The notes under the pieces: generated by a model
Databases searched by the model: none
What the model was told of the DNA's origin: nothing
The model's input: only the letters and a program-made list of their open reading frames with translations
Assembly: GCA_047967505.1 (NCBI GenBank)
Contig: CM106539.1
Source of the DNA: Dipteris shenzhenensis
Taxonomy: Eukaryota; Polypodiophyta; Polypodiopsida; Gleicheniales
DNA: 64,000 nt
Reading direction: 5' to 3' (one strand)
Position numbers and translations under genes: made by a program
Shown here: positions 33,838-46,786 of the stretch, piece after piece
How the letters are laid out: every line of letters begins with the position of its first letter
Numbering within the stretch: position 1 is the stretch's first letter

Positions 33838-34910
33838 ACATATAATACAATCAGCCATAGGCTGAAAAACAAGATGACCAGACCGTCATCCTATGCCCAT
33901 CGGCACTTTACAATGTGCAAAGTGCATAGAGGATAAACTGCTAGCAGACATCAGGTTTGCAGGATAGAAAATGACAAGCTGTAGATGCCTGTCAACCAAG
34001 ATTTCATGCCAGATCTCACTAGAGAGTGAACTCTCACCACCACGTGCTCCTGTGCTAAGTCCATAGCACCCGAACTATCACTGTACAAAGAAAATGTCTC
34101 TATACCACCTATGACCATAAGCACATGCCCTATAATAGACCTCTGTTGGTCTACCCAACTTGCATCACCTGCATGCTACTCCTGGAAGCATAAGGACCTG
34201 ATGTCCACAACCGCTTCCCTACTGCCAAAATCTACCATAATCATGCTACCAACTCCCACTGCAATGGAAGCAAGAACCGAAAGTGTAGCCCCAATGGAAA
34301 ACATGTGAGAACCAAGTCTCAACACAGTCATGGATGCATGAAGTACTATGGCTGCCATATCGACCATAACTTGCTACTCAACTGATCTGTGATCGTCAAA
34401 CTTGCTGTGTCCCCCTATCCATACTGAAACAACCAAGTATCTGACAGACATTATCAAGACCATGCAGCTCCCACTGCAAAGCATCCCTGTCCATAAGGAA
34501 CCATATGGCAAGTAACCTCAGAAGGATAGCAACCTCTTGAATACTGGGACCATAATCTGTCTGACTACGCATCACATCCTGAGCTCTCATAACGGTATCA
34601 ATCCTATGAAGCCAAGCTCAAGGGGATTGCTTCTGGCCATGGAGGCACTTACGAAGCAAACATATCAATGATTCCTGCCCATGCGCAATATGGCCTGAGT
34701 CAATAACTGTAGAAACCACATCTGTCCTGGCATAACTAGCCAATGGATCATATTGGGCATCATTAGCCAAGGTATCCTCCTCACCATCCATAGCCTCATC
34801 CTCATCTGCAAGAGGCACTCTGCATCGTGGGAGTAAACTATAACTGTTTCAGGAAGTAATCGTGGCTGTCCCAACTTTATAACCTGCTCACCATGGGAAA
34901 AATCTCCCAC
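33838..34910 (-). pseudogene. Copia RT/RNase H remnant
   Basis: Only scattered pieces remain, such as YSDSSGAMDLAQE (copia RNase H region) near 34070. The frames are broken. I see no intact YVDD box. Confidence 0.4.
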
Positions 34911-34925
34911 TCCAAGGGATATGGG

Positions 34926-35905
34926 CTACCCCTGCAAAGAATTCGGAGGTATCAGTGCACTTACACCCTCCTGGAACACTACTTTCTTGCTATCCACAGT
35001 CCTCGACTGTCTAAACATAGCATCCTCTCTGAAATAGACATTATGGCTGCATATCAACTCTCTAGTTGAAGAATCCCATAACCTGTAGTCCCTACTAGAC
35101 TCACTATATCCAAGGAAGATACACTTCCTCGATCGGGAACCATGAGCATAAGCCTCGCAGCCAAACACACGTAAATACTCATAACATGGTGCCCTGCCTG
35201 TCAAGAAGTCAAATGGCACTCTACCATTCAGAGATCTCCTAGGTGACCTGTTAAGCAAGTATGCAGCTGTCTTACATGCCTAAGCCCAATAGCATTTGGT
35301 AAGACCTGCATATTGTAGCATGCTACTAATCTTGTCCAATAGGATCTGATTTATACCTTCTGCCAAGGCATCATGAGCAGAAAGGTGAGGAGTGGTCAAC
35401 ACCCTCTTGATACCAAGTGTATCACATAGATGTTGAAATCTAGAAGAGGTAAACTCTGCATCACCATCAGTCATCAAGCTCAATAGCTTCTTTCCTGATT
35501 TTCAGCATTACCCAAGAAGCGTTGAAATGTATTATATACATGATGCTTCTGCCGAATCGGGTATACCCATATGTACTTTGTAGCAGCATCAATAAATGTC
35601 ACAAAGTAAGAGGCGCCACCCAGTGAAACGGTAACCATAGGCCCACAAACTGCACTATGAACCAAATGCAATGGCTCAACATACCTCTCACTGATTGTCT
35701 TCCTCACAAAAGAGGATCCTGACTGCTGACCATCATCACAATCATGACATAAAACTTGAGAGACATCCATAATAGGAATGTATCTCAATGTTGTAAGGGC
35801 TTTCATACCTGCTGTAGACATATGTCCAAGTCTGGCATACCATAAACTAACTGATGTCCGCTTACTAATCATAAGCATCTTATCTTGGACACCTGATACA
35901 TGCAA
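34926..35905 (-). pseudogene. Copia GAG-pre-integrase and integrase remnant
   Basis: 35905-35480 holds LWYARLGHMSTAGMKAL (GAG-pre-integrase), the CHDCDDG knuckle and VHSAVCGPM with YFVTFIDAATKYIWVY, the integrase core start (D-V-C-G-P, F-I-D-D usually). 35483-35280 continues with LMTDGDAEFTS and GIKRVLTTPHLSAHDALAE (usual T-P-x-x-P-x-x-N-G-x-x-E). 35258-34926 is the C-terminal part (VFGCEAYAH, KCIFLGYSESSRDYRLWD). Frame changes and stops separate the pieces. Confidence 0.85.
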
Positions 35906-35923
35906 TGCATAAGAGAATCCAAC

Positions 35924-36799
35924 CTATGATCCCCTAGCCATAACCAGATTGTCTCTAGCAATCTTCCATGCATGATCACCCAAAGAGACATGATAACCTG
36001 CCTCAACCAACTGTCCAGTACTGATCTTGCTCGTAGCAAGTCCTGGTATATGTCTAACCCTCTGTAGAACAAGAATAGAGCCACTTGGCATAACAAGGTG
36101 GATATCCCCATAACCATAGACATCCGTAGAATGATCAATGCCCATCAAACCACTCTCCACAATGCATTCCTGATATGCACTGAACCATGACCTATGAGGG
36201 GTCATATGACATGAGGCACATGGATCTAACATCCAATCACCGAGAATGGGTACATCAGTGGGCAAGAAGGAGGTGTCAGACATAGACAAAAGAATGCCTT
36301 CATCACTGCTACTGTCAGTGGAAACCCTGGCATCCACGCCTTGAAGCTCAACATGCTTCTTCTTCTTCTTCCTGTCATTCTTAACCTTGCTCTTCTTCTT
36401 GTATTTTCTCAGCCATTTCCAGCAGTACTTTTTCATGTGGCCATACTTTCCACAATAGAAACATCTAACACAAGTCTGAGAGCTAGACTTGCTCTTGGAA
36501 TTCCCCCTTGAACATGACCTGTTTCTACCAATTGATCTACCTCTAGAGTGCATATCAAGGCTGTATTTCAGCACATCAGGGCATTTCAACCCATCATGCT
36601 GTAACATAACACTATCATGGTCATACATCTGGCATATACGAGTATAGAACTCATATGCATGGCAGTCTGCACCCTGTACACTATCATGTACCTGCAAGTA
36701 GACTGACTTCGAGAGTGATGACTGAATGATAGAGCATGCTTGCTCATCCATGTCATCCCAATCACTCTGTTTAATGCTATTAGGCTTAACACCATACAT
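35924..36799 (-). pseudogene. Copia gag and protease remnant
   Basis: Gag helices (WDDMDEQACSIIQSSL) are followed, with an apparent internal deletion, by an SR-rich stretch, a zinc knuckle CFYCGKYGHMKKYC (CX2CX4HX4C) and a lysine run. The protease region then reads WMLDPCASCHMTPHRSWF, where the usual catalytic D-S-G-A has become D-P-C-A. It ends at a TAG (35924-35926) in frame with the integrase part. Confidence 0.85.
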
Positions 36800-37239
36800 C
36801 TACTGGATTCTTGAGTGTCTAGCACTAGGACTATCCTACACTAAAAATGAATACGATGGTGGCTAATGTTTTAATTATCCAGGACACATACTGTACCTTG
36901 TAGATTAGATAGGCATCTTCAATATTGCATTTTTTCCACCTAATCCCTTTATCACACCAACCTATGATGTGTCACCATTTCCATGTGACTCCTCAATCTA
37001 TTGGAACACTCCTCATAATTGCATTCGATAGTTCAAAAAAGTGAGAATCAAACTCAAAATTTCATTTTAAGGACTCTAGGAAATCATTGTGGGGTTGACA
37101 ATTGGCATTAACAATTGACAATTGTCTTAGGGAATCTGCTACCACCTTAAATTTCTCATTTTGATACGTCACTTTGATTCCAAACTCTTGCATTATTTAT
37201 CCCATCTAGCTTCTCTTGTTTTAAGCTTTGGCTAATTGC

Positions 37240-38440
37240 AAATCTTGTGCAAATCCATTTCATACTTTTCTTATTAAAAATCCCATTCCCTTCCCCTTAA
37301 GTTGATTTTTCATCGAGACTATAATTTTAGCATAGTCTTGGATGTATCTCTTATAAAATCCAGCCAAACATAACAATATCTATAGCTCCTTTAGATTTGT
37401 AGGATGTGGCCATTCCAATATGGCAGTTACCTTTTTCGAATCCATATGAATCCCTTCTTGGATATAAGTATCTCCATTCTTTTGCAATGCATTCACACTT
37501 GTATTCTTTAGCTAAAGCAATTGGAATACTTTTCTTAAATACTCCATATGTTGTTTCCTCATTTTATTATAGATAAGGATATCATCTAAGAATACTAAAT
37601 ATGGCCTCAAGAACTATATGTAAGTGTCAAAAAAGTTTTTGGAGCATTGGTTGAAGCAAATGGCATTACTCTTATGTCTTATGGACATCCTTCTTTAATT
37701 TGTACTTAGTGATATCTTGATCTTAATGTGCTTTAGTAAAATATTTATCCCTTGTAATTGATCAAAGAGCCATTAGTGTGAGGCATAAGATAATTATTTT
37801 TTATTATAATTTAGATCTTAGTAATCTATCCGATAAATGCATAGTACATTCTTTTTCTTTACCATTACTATTGGTGAAGACCAAGGTGAGCTACTTGTCG
37901 AATTTGGATCTTTCTAAGATATTTAATTAACTATCTTTCTAATTCACTTTCTTCCATTTAACTAAGGCTACAACCGGGTTTATAAAGATGGGTGGATTAA
38001 AAAAAATATCTATTTTAAGATGTACTTGTCTCCTAGGGGATAAACCATCAGGCAAATTAGACAAAAAAACATATTTAGATTCAATGATTAAATCATTGAA
38101 AGATGCTTTATGCATTTCAACAACATCAAAGAAAAGTTTACTTCCTTCATATGTAGAAGAAATATAATCATCCACAAAAGTAAGTTCACATATATCCACC
38201 TTGCATTCTTATTGGTGTAGAAGAAGTTCCAATTCCATCGAACAAATAAGTAGAGAATTAGGTCATCATGTTCCCCTTGGCTCTAGAAGAATGTACCCAA
38301 GTCTATATAACCATTCTCGTCTAAGAAGAGCATCTATTTTATTGAGATGCATACTTTGAAAATCCAAGTCTTCTTGAAACCAAAGGTAATTCTTTTCACA
38401 CAAATTCACCACTTAATCAATTGGAGAAGTAGAACACAAT
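37240..38440 (-). pseudogene. Ty3/gypsy pol remnant (RT region)
   Basis: Minus-strand translation across several frames gives LPDGLSPRRQ (38090-38050), SPWSSPIVMVKKK (about 37880), YLVFLDDILIYNK (YxDD box, about 37590), VTAILEWPHPTNLKELQ (about 37425) and LAGFYKRYIQDYAKI (about 37340). These occur in the correct order for gypsy RT. No continuous ORF survives, and LTRs were not found. Confidence 0.75.
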
Positions 38441-38444
38441 CACA

Positions 38445-41218
38445 CCACAAAAACGACAGCAGACTGGGTACAATCTCCCCCCCTAGATGAGTGGCTCACG
38501 CTTCCTCATCTAGAGTATTTATGATATTTCATAAAAGCACCAAGTAGCCAAAATTATCCCTCTTTCAAAATGAGGGATTTGCTATACATAGCCATCTTAG
38601 GGCCCAAAAATGAATTATGTCCATTACAAAATATATTGCTCAAACTTGCAATAATAAAGCAAATACAAAATTGGCCCAAGGCCATATATAATGCGCTGTG
38701 CGACACCTCGATTGGTATTCTTGCACTAACTCCAATCCTCGCTATGAGTTCCATCACTTGTACTCAAGCCGCCAATTACATTAGTTATTAACAATCGATT
38801 GAACGAATCACCAAATCAACCGATCCCAACATAACCGCGCTCAAAGCACAATAATCAAGCACAACACCAATAACACTAGCGACATTGGTATTAACATGGA
38901 ATCACTCACAATACCGACCATCTAAGCATGGCAAAACACAAGCTAGTTAGGCGTCCCCAACTAACCATACAAAGTATCTACTGGTAGGACCCCCGCCACG
39001 TTCGGTGTGCTCCTATGAAGTTAAAAAAACAAGACATTCTCCGAAAAAACACTGATACAATTATAACTATGTTGAGTATTGCTTGGATAATTCACTTGAG
39101 GGAACTACTGCTCAAAATATGCATACATTCCTAGCTGTATGGCCTTCTTTCCCTCTACATGCAACCTTGGATAAAGAAAGTGAGTAGTCCCATACATACC
39201 CACATCAATTTTGAGGAATTGTTTCCTTTAACAAGATTATGGAATGAAATGATTCCCACCTAAATACGGTTTTACAATTGGAAGTCGCTTCCATCCATAA
39301 TGCTATCACTACATGAAATCCTCATAGTTATTTATTTTTTGGGGAATTTATTTAGCCATACCATTGTAGGGCCATGTGATGTATAGATCCATCCAATATT
39401 GGGTTATCATACAAGGTTCATCTTGTATAATCTTTGCTACAATACTCTAGTCACAAAAAAACTTAGAGCTTCTAGATAATTGGCTATCTCCATGGGTAAG
39501 GTGCCATAGGAAAATGAAAACTTTGCATCATAAAGGGATGGCTATTTTATTTAGTCCTAACTTGGATAACTCAAATCCATAGGCTGAAAGATAGTGAAGA
39601 GCTAATCAAAGGTAGCCCTAGAGCAATGGAGTGCATAATAGGAAGCAACAAAGTGTTCAACGAGGACAATTGGAGCAAGCTGGAAGATTAATGCTCGTAA
39701 TAGAATGAGATCAAAGGGTAGAGTACCAAAGCTTGTCAACTATTGAGAGGGTTGTGCTACTATAAATACAAGGGCAATATTAAGGAATAAATTTGCTATT
39801 GAATCTGCAGGCAAAAGGGGGCATTGTTTCTTGCTTAAAGGAAGTCTTTATTCCTATGGTAGTCAATTACATTGTAGTAAACCTGCACATTGTTGATGAA
39901 TTTGTGGCGGATGTAAACATCGGTATCTCCTCTATTGTATAATATAGCTCAGCCATGCTTAATTAGTGAGCAAAGTAATGGAAGAATCAAATAGATGTAG
40001 GAATTAAGAATACAAATGTGGGTTGGATAGGTGTGGGTCACTATGTATAAAACCTATATATCACATGCGTTCAAGGCCTATTTGTAAAACCCCATTATCT
40101 CTTTAAATTTATCATGAATAAAATACACCCTTTTTCTATTCAATCTGTGAATACCCTCTTTATATGATACCTTTCTATATGTGAAAAATGTGTCAAGAAG
40201 GGATTTAAAACAATCCTCCTATTAAACCCATGTGCTATACGTACATATTTATGAGTGACTCTGAATATACTTTCCATCTACCTATTTCCAAAGGCCCTTA
40301 ATCTCAACAAATTATAACATGTGTATAATTTACAAAGGTAGGTAATGAAAAAGGCCTTTAATTTGTGAAACTAGAAAATGTAATTGATTAAGGTGGAGTA
40401 CCCTAATTAAGCTAAGGTCAATGGGATGGCTTGACTTGAACATAGTAAGTCCATTATCCACCAATGTGGTCTTAACACTAGACTACATATAATGTTCTTT
40501 CCAAAACACCCCACACCCACACCCATGGCCAAGTAAAACGTAGGCAGTAAACTCAAGTGGACCCAAAGTGTCTCGACTGCCACTATTGCTCCTGTTACAT
40601 GAAAATGTTATGAAAGAAGTAGAGTGAAAGGGTTTCAAGTTCTTGGAGGGGACACTCCACACAAAGGACCTTGCCTTTCAACTCGTTCCCTCCTTTTATG
40701 AAATCTTTTCATTGGGTGGACCCTTGTCTTTTTCAAGACGTTATGTACAAATCTCATTTAGTGTTCAATTGTAGACGAGGAGTTTTTATACAGTTTAATT
40801 ATTTGCTCACGAGCACACAGAGGAAGGAAGCGCAGGCAGAGGACGGGGGAGCGGGGCTGTTCTCTGTTAGCACTAAACTGAAATTTTCACGGCGCTCAAA
40901 TGTCTGTTAATGATATTCGAGTTGTCATCGGTAAGGGACGTCGTTTACTGAGAAAAGGGCAATTCTGCACACAATTCGCGAATCGTTCATGCTGACTGCA
41001 TGGGGAAGAAGCAATATAATTCGAGGCTAGTTACGCTAGCCGACGCAGATAAGCATTTACTATATAGAAATATCGAGTAGATATGAACATATGGTTAACC
41101 AAGAAAAGGAACAACTCTGCGTGAAACTTTGTTCCTGCCCATACGATAGTACATTTTATAATTGTTACATAAACTAGTCATGTAATGGAGTCGGAAGCGT
41201 ATTTTTGGGGCGGGCTCC
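38445..41218. other. No gene seen
   Basis: An AT-rich stretch of about 2.8 kb with scattered short ORFs and no recognisable domain. The last few hundred bases before 41219 would hold the 3' UTR of the minus-strand proline-rich gene. Confidence 0.5.
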
Positions 41219-41773
41219 TCATACTACGACGCAGGCATTAACGATAGCTTGGACATTCACGATCCTGAAGAGTTGTAAGCACACTGTCGCGTCCAATTTA
41301 GCAGCAACTAATCCACCAACGTAGCTGCAACAGGCGGCGGTCGGCCCATAACTGCAGACTGCACACCCCGCAACTTTATCCGCGGGGCATGTACCAGGTG
41401 GGGAGTTGGGGGTGGGAGTGCTGGGTGAAGGGGTTGGGGGGGTGCTTGTTGGCCGAGGGGCTGGGGCGCTGGCTGGGGCCGGGGTTTTGGGGGGGCTGGC
41501 TGGAGCTGGGGATGGGGGTGTGCTTGGGCGAGGGGCGTTGGTAGGGGGACTGGGCTGGGGGGTTGGAGGGGCGTGCTCTGGAGATATAATTTGGGGGGGT
41601 GGAGAGTTGATGGAAGCTGGAGGCGTTGCAGGGGTGGTAGTACTGGGAGGTGTAGCTGGAGGGTTGCTGGAGGTTGGAGTTGGAACAGGTGCTTGGCTTT
41701 TGACATGCAGAGCGCAAAACACTAGCAAAACAGCAGAAGCTACGACGAGCTTGAGGGATTGAGAAGTCGCCAT
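41219..41773 (-). CDS. Secreted proline-rich protein with short cysteine-rich tail (HyPRP-like)
   Basis: An intact 184-codon ORF. Residues 1-27 form a signal peptide (hydrophobic VVASAVLLVFCAL, then a cleavage-like VKSQA). Residues 28-127 are rich in Pro, Ser, Thr and Ala in PxPxP and SPP patterns, as in arabinogalactan or hybrid proline-rich proteins. The last ~57 residues carry a compact cysteine module (TCPADKV, CAVC, ACCSYVGGL, VCLQLF, NACVVV). This resembles the eight-cysteine motif of HyPRPs, but the CLC pair is CLQ and the total is seven, so it is a variant or shortened form. Likely extracellular or cell-wall associated. Start: the ATG in GCCATGGCG, about 80 bp downstream of a TATA box. 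One of few intact genes here. Confidence 0.8.
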   Translation of the reverse strand: MATSQSLKLVVASAVLLVFCALHVKSQAPVPTPTSSNPPATPPSTTTPATPPASINSPPPQIISPEHAPPTPQPSPPTNAPRPSTPPSPAPASPPKTPAPASAPAPRPTSTPPTPSPSTPTPNSPPGTCPADKVAGCAVCSYGPTAACCSYVGGLVAAKLDATVCLQLFRIVNVQAIVNACVVV

Positions 41774-41848
41774 GGCGGATGACTCGAGTCGGGCGATGAC
41801 ACGAAGCTAGAGAGACAAAAAACACTGGGAGAAATCTTCCATCCTGTA

Positions 41849-41861
41849 GGGTTTATATAGG
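41849..41861 (-). promoter_or_regulatory. TATA box of the proline-rich protein gene
   Basis: The reverse complement reads CCCTATATAAAC about 78 bp upstream of the start codon, the usual plant spacing. Confidence 0.65.
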
Positions 41862-44402
41862 GAAACAAAGGCCAATGTGTCGTTTGCGTTGCGTGACTGC
41901 CCAGCTTTCCCTTGCGAAAAGTTCTGGCAACTCCATACCCCATCACTGCATCCCGAGGGTCTCGTTATGCCGTGATCCATCTATCTGCTTCTCCTTACAA
42001 CCTTTGATATTTGGTAGGAGGCTGTTCTCACGAGCCCATTCTCGTTGTTCAGTTGGTGCCGTAACCCATTGCCATGCAGCTCCAGCGTCCAGCATTTTGT
42101 TGTTCACAACTTCACGTGCAATGCGCAACTGGACCTTCAGGCATTTAATACATCTCCTATTGTGTGCAGGAGCTCTCTCTGTGAGAGCTATGAGCTAGCC
42201 ATTCTTCATTGGCTTTTGCATCAAAGTTCGTACCGCTCTCTTCAACATTGAAGCCAATGCGGAATGCCATCTTGCGATTTCCTGGAGAGAAACTGCCGCT
42301 CCACTGCTCAGGATGGCACCCTCCAAAATCCTGTTCAATTTCTAGCACCGTCTTCACATTGGAAACCATTTTTTTTTCAGCGTATGTCCTTGGCGAATTG
42401 CAATCAGTGCCTCACTTTTGGCATCGTTTGCAGAGGCCTTAATAGTCTTTAGCTGTGCTTCTCTCCTTATGTCCTGCACACTGATCTGTACTCCGGAGTC
42501 CGGAGTCGGCACAGAATTACGCTTGCAAGCTGCAGCAGTGAACTTGACAAGCTATATACACAGCAGTTATACAGTTAAATTTATAAGCTATATGATGATT
42601 GTAGATTTCTTTGCTTCGTAGCATTACGCCAACGGGTTACAGGCCAATCAGTCCCATACGAAATAAAATCGACCTCCAGTAAAACTGAACTGCCATGCTC
42701 CAACCGCCTTTAATTTCCCAGGCTCCTTGCTCTTCCCACTCCTACTCCAGCCTAACATGTTTACATACATCAGCCTATTAGATCTTCAATCGTATAACTC
42801 TCCACATTTCAATTTGCACGTACAATCACTTTTCCTCTATGGCCTTTCCCTGACCATCATCACGTGTCCAGGGCAGAGCCGATGACGAGTGGCTTTATGA
42901 CGTTGGATTCAGTGCTCGCGAGAACTTTTAATAGATTCAAAACCACCTACAACTTTTGAGCTTGGTTGTCCTTGAAAATTTTCAAGTTTGCAGGTTCGGA
43001 AGAGAACTCTCATATAATTTGGAAACTGATGCATAGTTTGCTGTTTTTGGTGAACACTGGTTGGACTATTTAGGTATCAATCCAATTTAAAGATATAGCA
43101 ATAATAACCAATAACAACCAGAGGCAAAAAATAATTGATAGAATAAAGGTTAGTCTTGTGCGTTATCCCATTAATTCAACATATAACTTGTCTGTTATAA
43201 AAAATAATCATGTAGTCCAGCCTAAAATACACGTAGAATCTGAGTCAGCTGGTTTTTGTCCATTTTAGCCGGTTTAAAGTGTACTAAAAGAGTCGATGTT
43301 TGTCTCCGGGGCTTCACCTAATAAAATTTCAGTGTACCATGTGCATTCAAATTTGACTTTTCAAAAAAATTTAACAGGTTTACAATAACAGGAGAGGTTT
43401 TTTAATTCAATTTTAGAAAAAAATCACTTAGTCTATAAGTAAAGGGGTGTTTTTATCAGGGGACAGATTTTAGTTGAGGGGATTTTTTTAATACCCTTTG
43501 AACGCACCCTTTGAACGCACGTAATACATAGGGTTTCTTATTTGTGCACCCCCGAGATGTTTGTAAGCATTGGCAAGAATCCCAACTAATCAAATGGATA
43601 CATAGCATGGATTCTAGAAGTGTAATTGGGCATTGTTTACGTGGCTTTATTTTAATAGCCTATCTTTAAAGGTTGTCTAGAATGTTATGGCTCCCCTAAC
43701 TTAGTTAACATAACCCCTACATACACCCCTCATGCACCTCTAGCAATTATCACTAATTTGGTCAGATTACACTGACATAAAAGAAAATATCTTCAAGATT
43801 CCCTTCATAGGTTTGGGAAAAAAATAATTTCTCCCACACTCCTACCAAAGAGATTTTATTTGATAATTTTATTTCATGATATGGCATGTGGAAAAAGTTA
43901 AAACAACCATACATCATGATAACTATAAGTTAGTATAATGAGGACTAGAATTAGGAAATGTTATCGAGGTATGAATCCAATTTAAGGATGCAACAATAAC
44001 AACCTGAGTGTAGCAATAACAACCTAAACATAACAACCAAAGACACTTTTATAAGTGAAAATTACTTTTCATTAAGAATTTTAATATGCGTGAATTGTGG
44101 ACTTTGTTTTTATCACAAAGATTTTCACTCAAATATCATTATTCATAAAATGAACAAGTTTAATAGAATTTGGCATTCTTAGTCTAAGAAGATGCAACAA
44201 CTGGTTCCCAAAATTAATGAAACAATGGACATAGCAACAAACCAAAGATCCAAAGTGTGACTATGTATATTGAAATAAGAGATCCATTGTGGTTGAGCCA
44301 AGATGAAGATGGGTTAGAAATATGAGAAGAGTATGAGGAAGGGATCCAAAAATGGGAGAGTGTAAGGTTTTCTCTCCTAATTTTATTTTCCCAAAATATC
44401 GA

Positions 44403-44431
44403 GATTTTTCCAAAATTACTAATACGGCGTT
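44403..44431 (-). repeat. Terminus resembling the 14.3-kb transposon's TIR
   Basis: The reverse complement reads AACGCCGTATTAGTAATT and then TTGGAAAAATC. It matches the TIR of the large transposon at about 23 of 29 positions. No partner end was found. Confidence 0.35.
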
Positions 44432-44684
44432 AGTTGTCTGATTCCTCCGATGATAGCTGATCTAGGTGGCACATACTTTGGCGATCATGTATGTGTACTT
44501 TGATGTACGTGGCATACTTTGATGACCATGCATGTACTATGAGTTATCTAATTTGATGATGATGTACGTACATTGATGATGATAATTGATGACTATAGAT
44601 GACATGCATGTTGTGCGATATGTGATTATTATGATAGTAATGTTATTTTAAGCATGTGATTCTATTGTATCTTTGTTTATCATG

Positions 44685-44690
<6 letters not shown>

Positions 44691-44736
<46 letters not shown>
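44691..44736. repeat. (CT)n microsatellite
   Basis: A pure dinucleotide run of about 45 bp. Confidence 0.95.
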
Positions 44737-44739
<3 letters not shown>

Positions 44740-45776
44740 AATCTTATCTCGCATAAAATGTGAATAGTGCAATGGATTTAATTCAAACACCTTAATGGAA
44801 AATTTGTTATCAATGATTGAGAAAAAAAGTGGGATTTGGGGCTAGGATTTGAATGCATTATATGTCATAAATTTGCATTGTACAATAGAAGGGATAGAAG
44901 AAATACGAACCATCAAAGCACTCATTATACTGCAAGTAGCTTAAGGGTGTATATATGCTAAAGGGGATTAAACACCCATCGAACGCCATTGTTTTAACTA
45001 GGTGTATCACAATGTGTATACATGCTTTACGAAGTTAAATATTTGAATTTGAAACAAAGGTGATATATATATATATATGTTTGCTCTCAGTGCCATAAGA
45101 TATTTTAGCGTGATGTTAATCTCACATCATTCCATTGCTAAACTTCGCCTAACAAAACATGTCACTCTAGATTTTCAATAAATGAATAAGTTTGCCTTCA
45201 AACAATCATATGCCAGGGTCCTAACATGGTCGCAATTGTATCTACGCCATCAGCACTTATGACACAAGGACCACCATGACTACAACTCTCTTTAAAATTA
45301 AGTTTTGGACAACAAGCTAGATGATTGGCTTTTGATACACAAACTGTTCCAATAGATTGATATGTTTATCTTGTGAGACAACTATTAATAAACAGCGTAT
45401 CAACTTGAGTTTGAATTTTATGAATAAAAAGTGAAGTTGTGCTTTTGTTTATAGTTAGAACAAGTTCGAAGCTTGACTGCTATGCTAGAAGTTGTTCTAG
45501 AATATTCTCAAAACTACTTTGATGAGAGTTTGAAGTAGCAAAGAGGAGACTCTATGGTTTAGGAGGAACCAAGCTTTGTAATATCTAAGTTCAAGACTCT
45601 ATAGTGTTCATGTTCCACATTAATAATATCAAATTATTGGAAAGGAGATCGAAGTTAGGTTCGTAAATGTAAAATAAATGTGTCCACTAGTCTTTTTCAA
45701 AGTTCCAACTAAGAGAATGACCTAAGAAATTTTTAAAGTCAAAATATTCAATAGAAATTATGAAAGGAAAAATATC

Positions 45777-46602
45777 CTAATGACCCACTCCACATTTTGC
45801 TCCTTCACTGATGCAACGAGGTGCATAGGGTGAAAATGGGCCCTCTAAGTTCCCCGTGCCCACATCCAGTGTCGAATGGGACTCAAACTTTGCAAGAGCA
45901 TGGAGACCATAGGGTCTAGGATGTGAGAATTTTGAGCCCAATCGAACACATGGACATGCAAATCCTAACGAACCATTCTATAATGTGAACCATTCCATAT
46001 TCTACTCCTTCACTGATGCAACAAGGTGCATAGGGTGAAAGTGGGCCCTGTGACCTACCCATGCCCACATTCGGTGTCTGATGGGACTCAAACTTTGCAA
46101 GAGCATGGAGACCAAAGGGTTTACAAATTGTGAAAAGTTTGATCCCAATTCAACACATGGACATGCTTGTCCTAATGACCCATTCCATATTTTGCTCCAC
46201 TGATGCAATGAGGTGCATAAGGTGAAAATGGGCCCTTTGACCTCCCCATGCCCACATCTGGTGTCAGATGGGGCTCAAACTTTGCAAGAGCATTGAGACC
46301 ACGTTTTAGGACCTGTGCAAAGTCCAATCAAACACATGGACATGCCTGTCCTAATGACCCATTCCATATTTTGCTCCTTCATCGATGCAATGGGGTGCAT
46401 AGGGGGAAAATGGCCCTCTAACCTCCCCGTGCCCACATCCGCTGTCGGATGGGACTCAAACTTTGCAAGAGCATGAAAACCATAAGGGTTAGGACCTATG
46501 TAAAGTTTGAGCCCAATCGGACACATGGACATGCAAATCCTAATGATCCATTCCATATTTTGCACCTTCATTGATGCAACGAGGTGCATAGGGTGAAAAT
46601 GG
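45777..46602. repeat. Tandem repeat, ~190-bp unit, left part
   Basis: Four to five diverged units start near 45777, 45966, 46169, 46350 and 46538. Each contains CCATTCCATATTTTGCTCC, GATGCAACGAGGTGCATAGG, GGACTCAAACTTTGCAAGAG and ACACATGGACATGC. The last unit is cut at 46602 by the copia LTR and continues at 63205. ORFs across this repeat are artefacts. Confidence 0.9.
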
Positions 46603-46772
46603 TGTGGGGGTTAAAGGTCACTGTGCCTTTATCCCGGTTATGTACACTACTCAAACACATATATGAATGAATGAAAAAGAAGATAAGGGTGTTCTGCACC
46701 CAGCAAAACTTGTATGGCTCTCTATTTCTCTCTCTCCCTCTTCCGTTCTTGCTTCTGTTGAGAGCACTCTCA
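46603..46772 (+). repeat. Copia 5' LTR
   Basis: Begins TGTGGGGGTTAAAGG and ends GAGCACTCTCA; 170 bp. It matches the 3' LTR with a modest number of differences. Confidence 0.92.
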
Positions 46773-46774
46773 AC

Positions 46775-46786
46775 TGGTATCAGAGC
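46775..46786 (+). other. Primer-binding site
   Basis: TGGTATCAGAGC, complementary to the 3' end of initiator tRNA-Met, the usual primer of plant copia elements. It lies 2 bp after the LTR. Confidence 0.9.

Larger units (their letters stand above)
33591..36830 (-). mobile_element. Degenerate Ty1/copia retrotransposon
   Basis: In minus orientation the order is gag with zinc knuckle, protease, GAG-pre-integrase, integrase, a badly reduced RT/RNase H region and a 3' LTR with polypurine tract. Integrase before RT is the copia order. The 5' LTR was not found near 36830. Most of the RT is missing between about 34200 and 34900. Confidence 0.8.
41862..45776. other. No recognised gene
   Basis: Upstream region of the proline-rich gene and AT-rich intergenic DNA. 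Small ORFs near 41940-42440 on both strands show no domain I know. A pair of similar segments (AATCCAATTTAA with AACAATAACAACC-type runs) occurs near 43075-43125 and 43970-44035. Confidence 0.45.

Noticed and set aside
41406-41762. Plus-strand glycine/valine-rich ORF
   Set aside because: Antisense of the proline-rich repeat of the minus-strand gene, which has a signal peptide and TATA box.
46002-46589. Minus-strand ORFs of 68 and 104 codons
   Set aside because: They are the translated ~190-bp tandem repeat and recur unit by unit.
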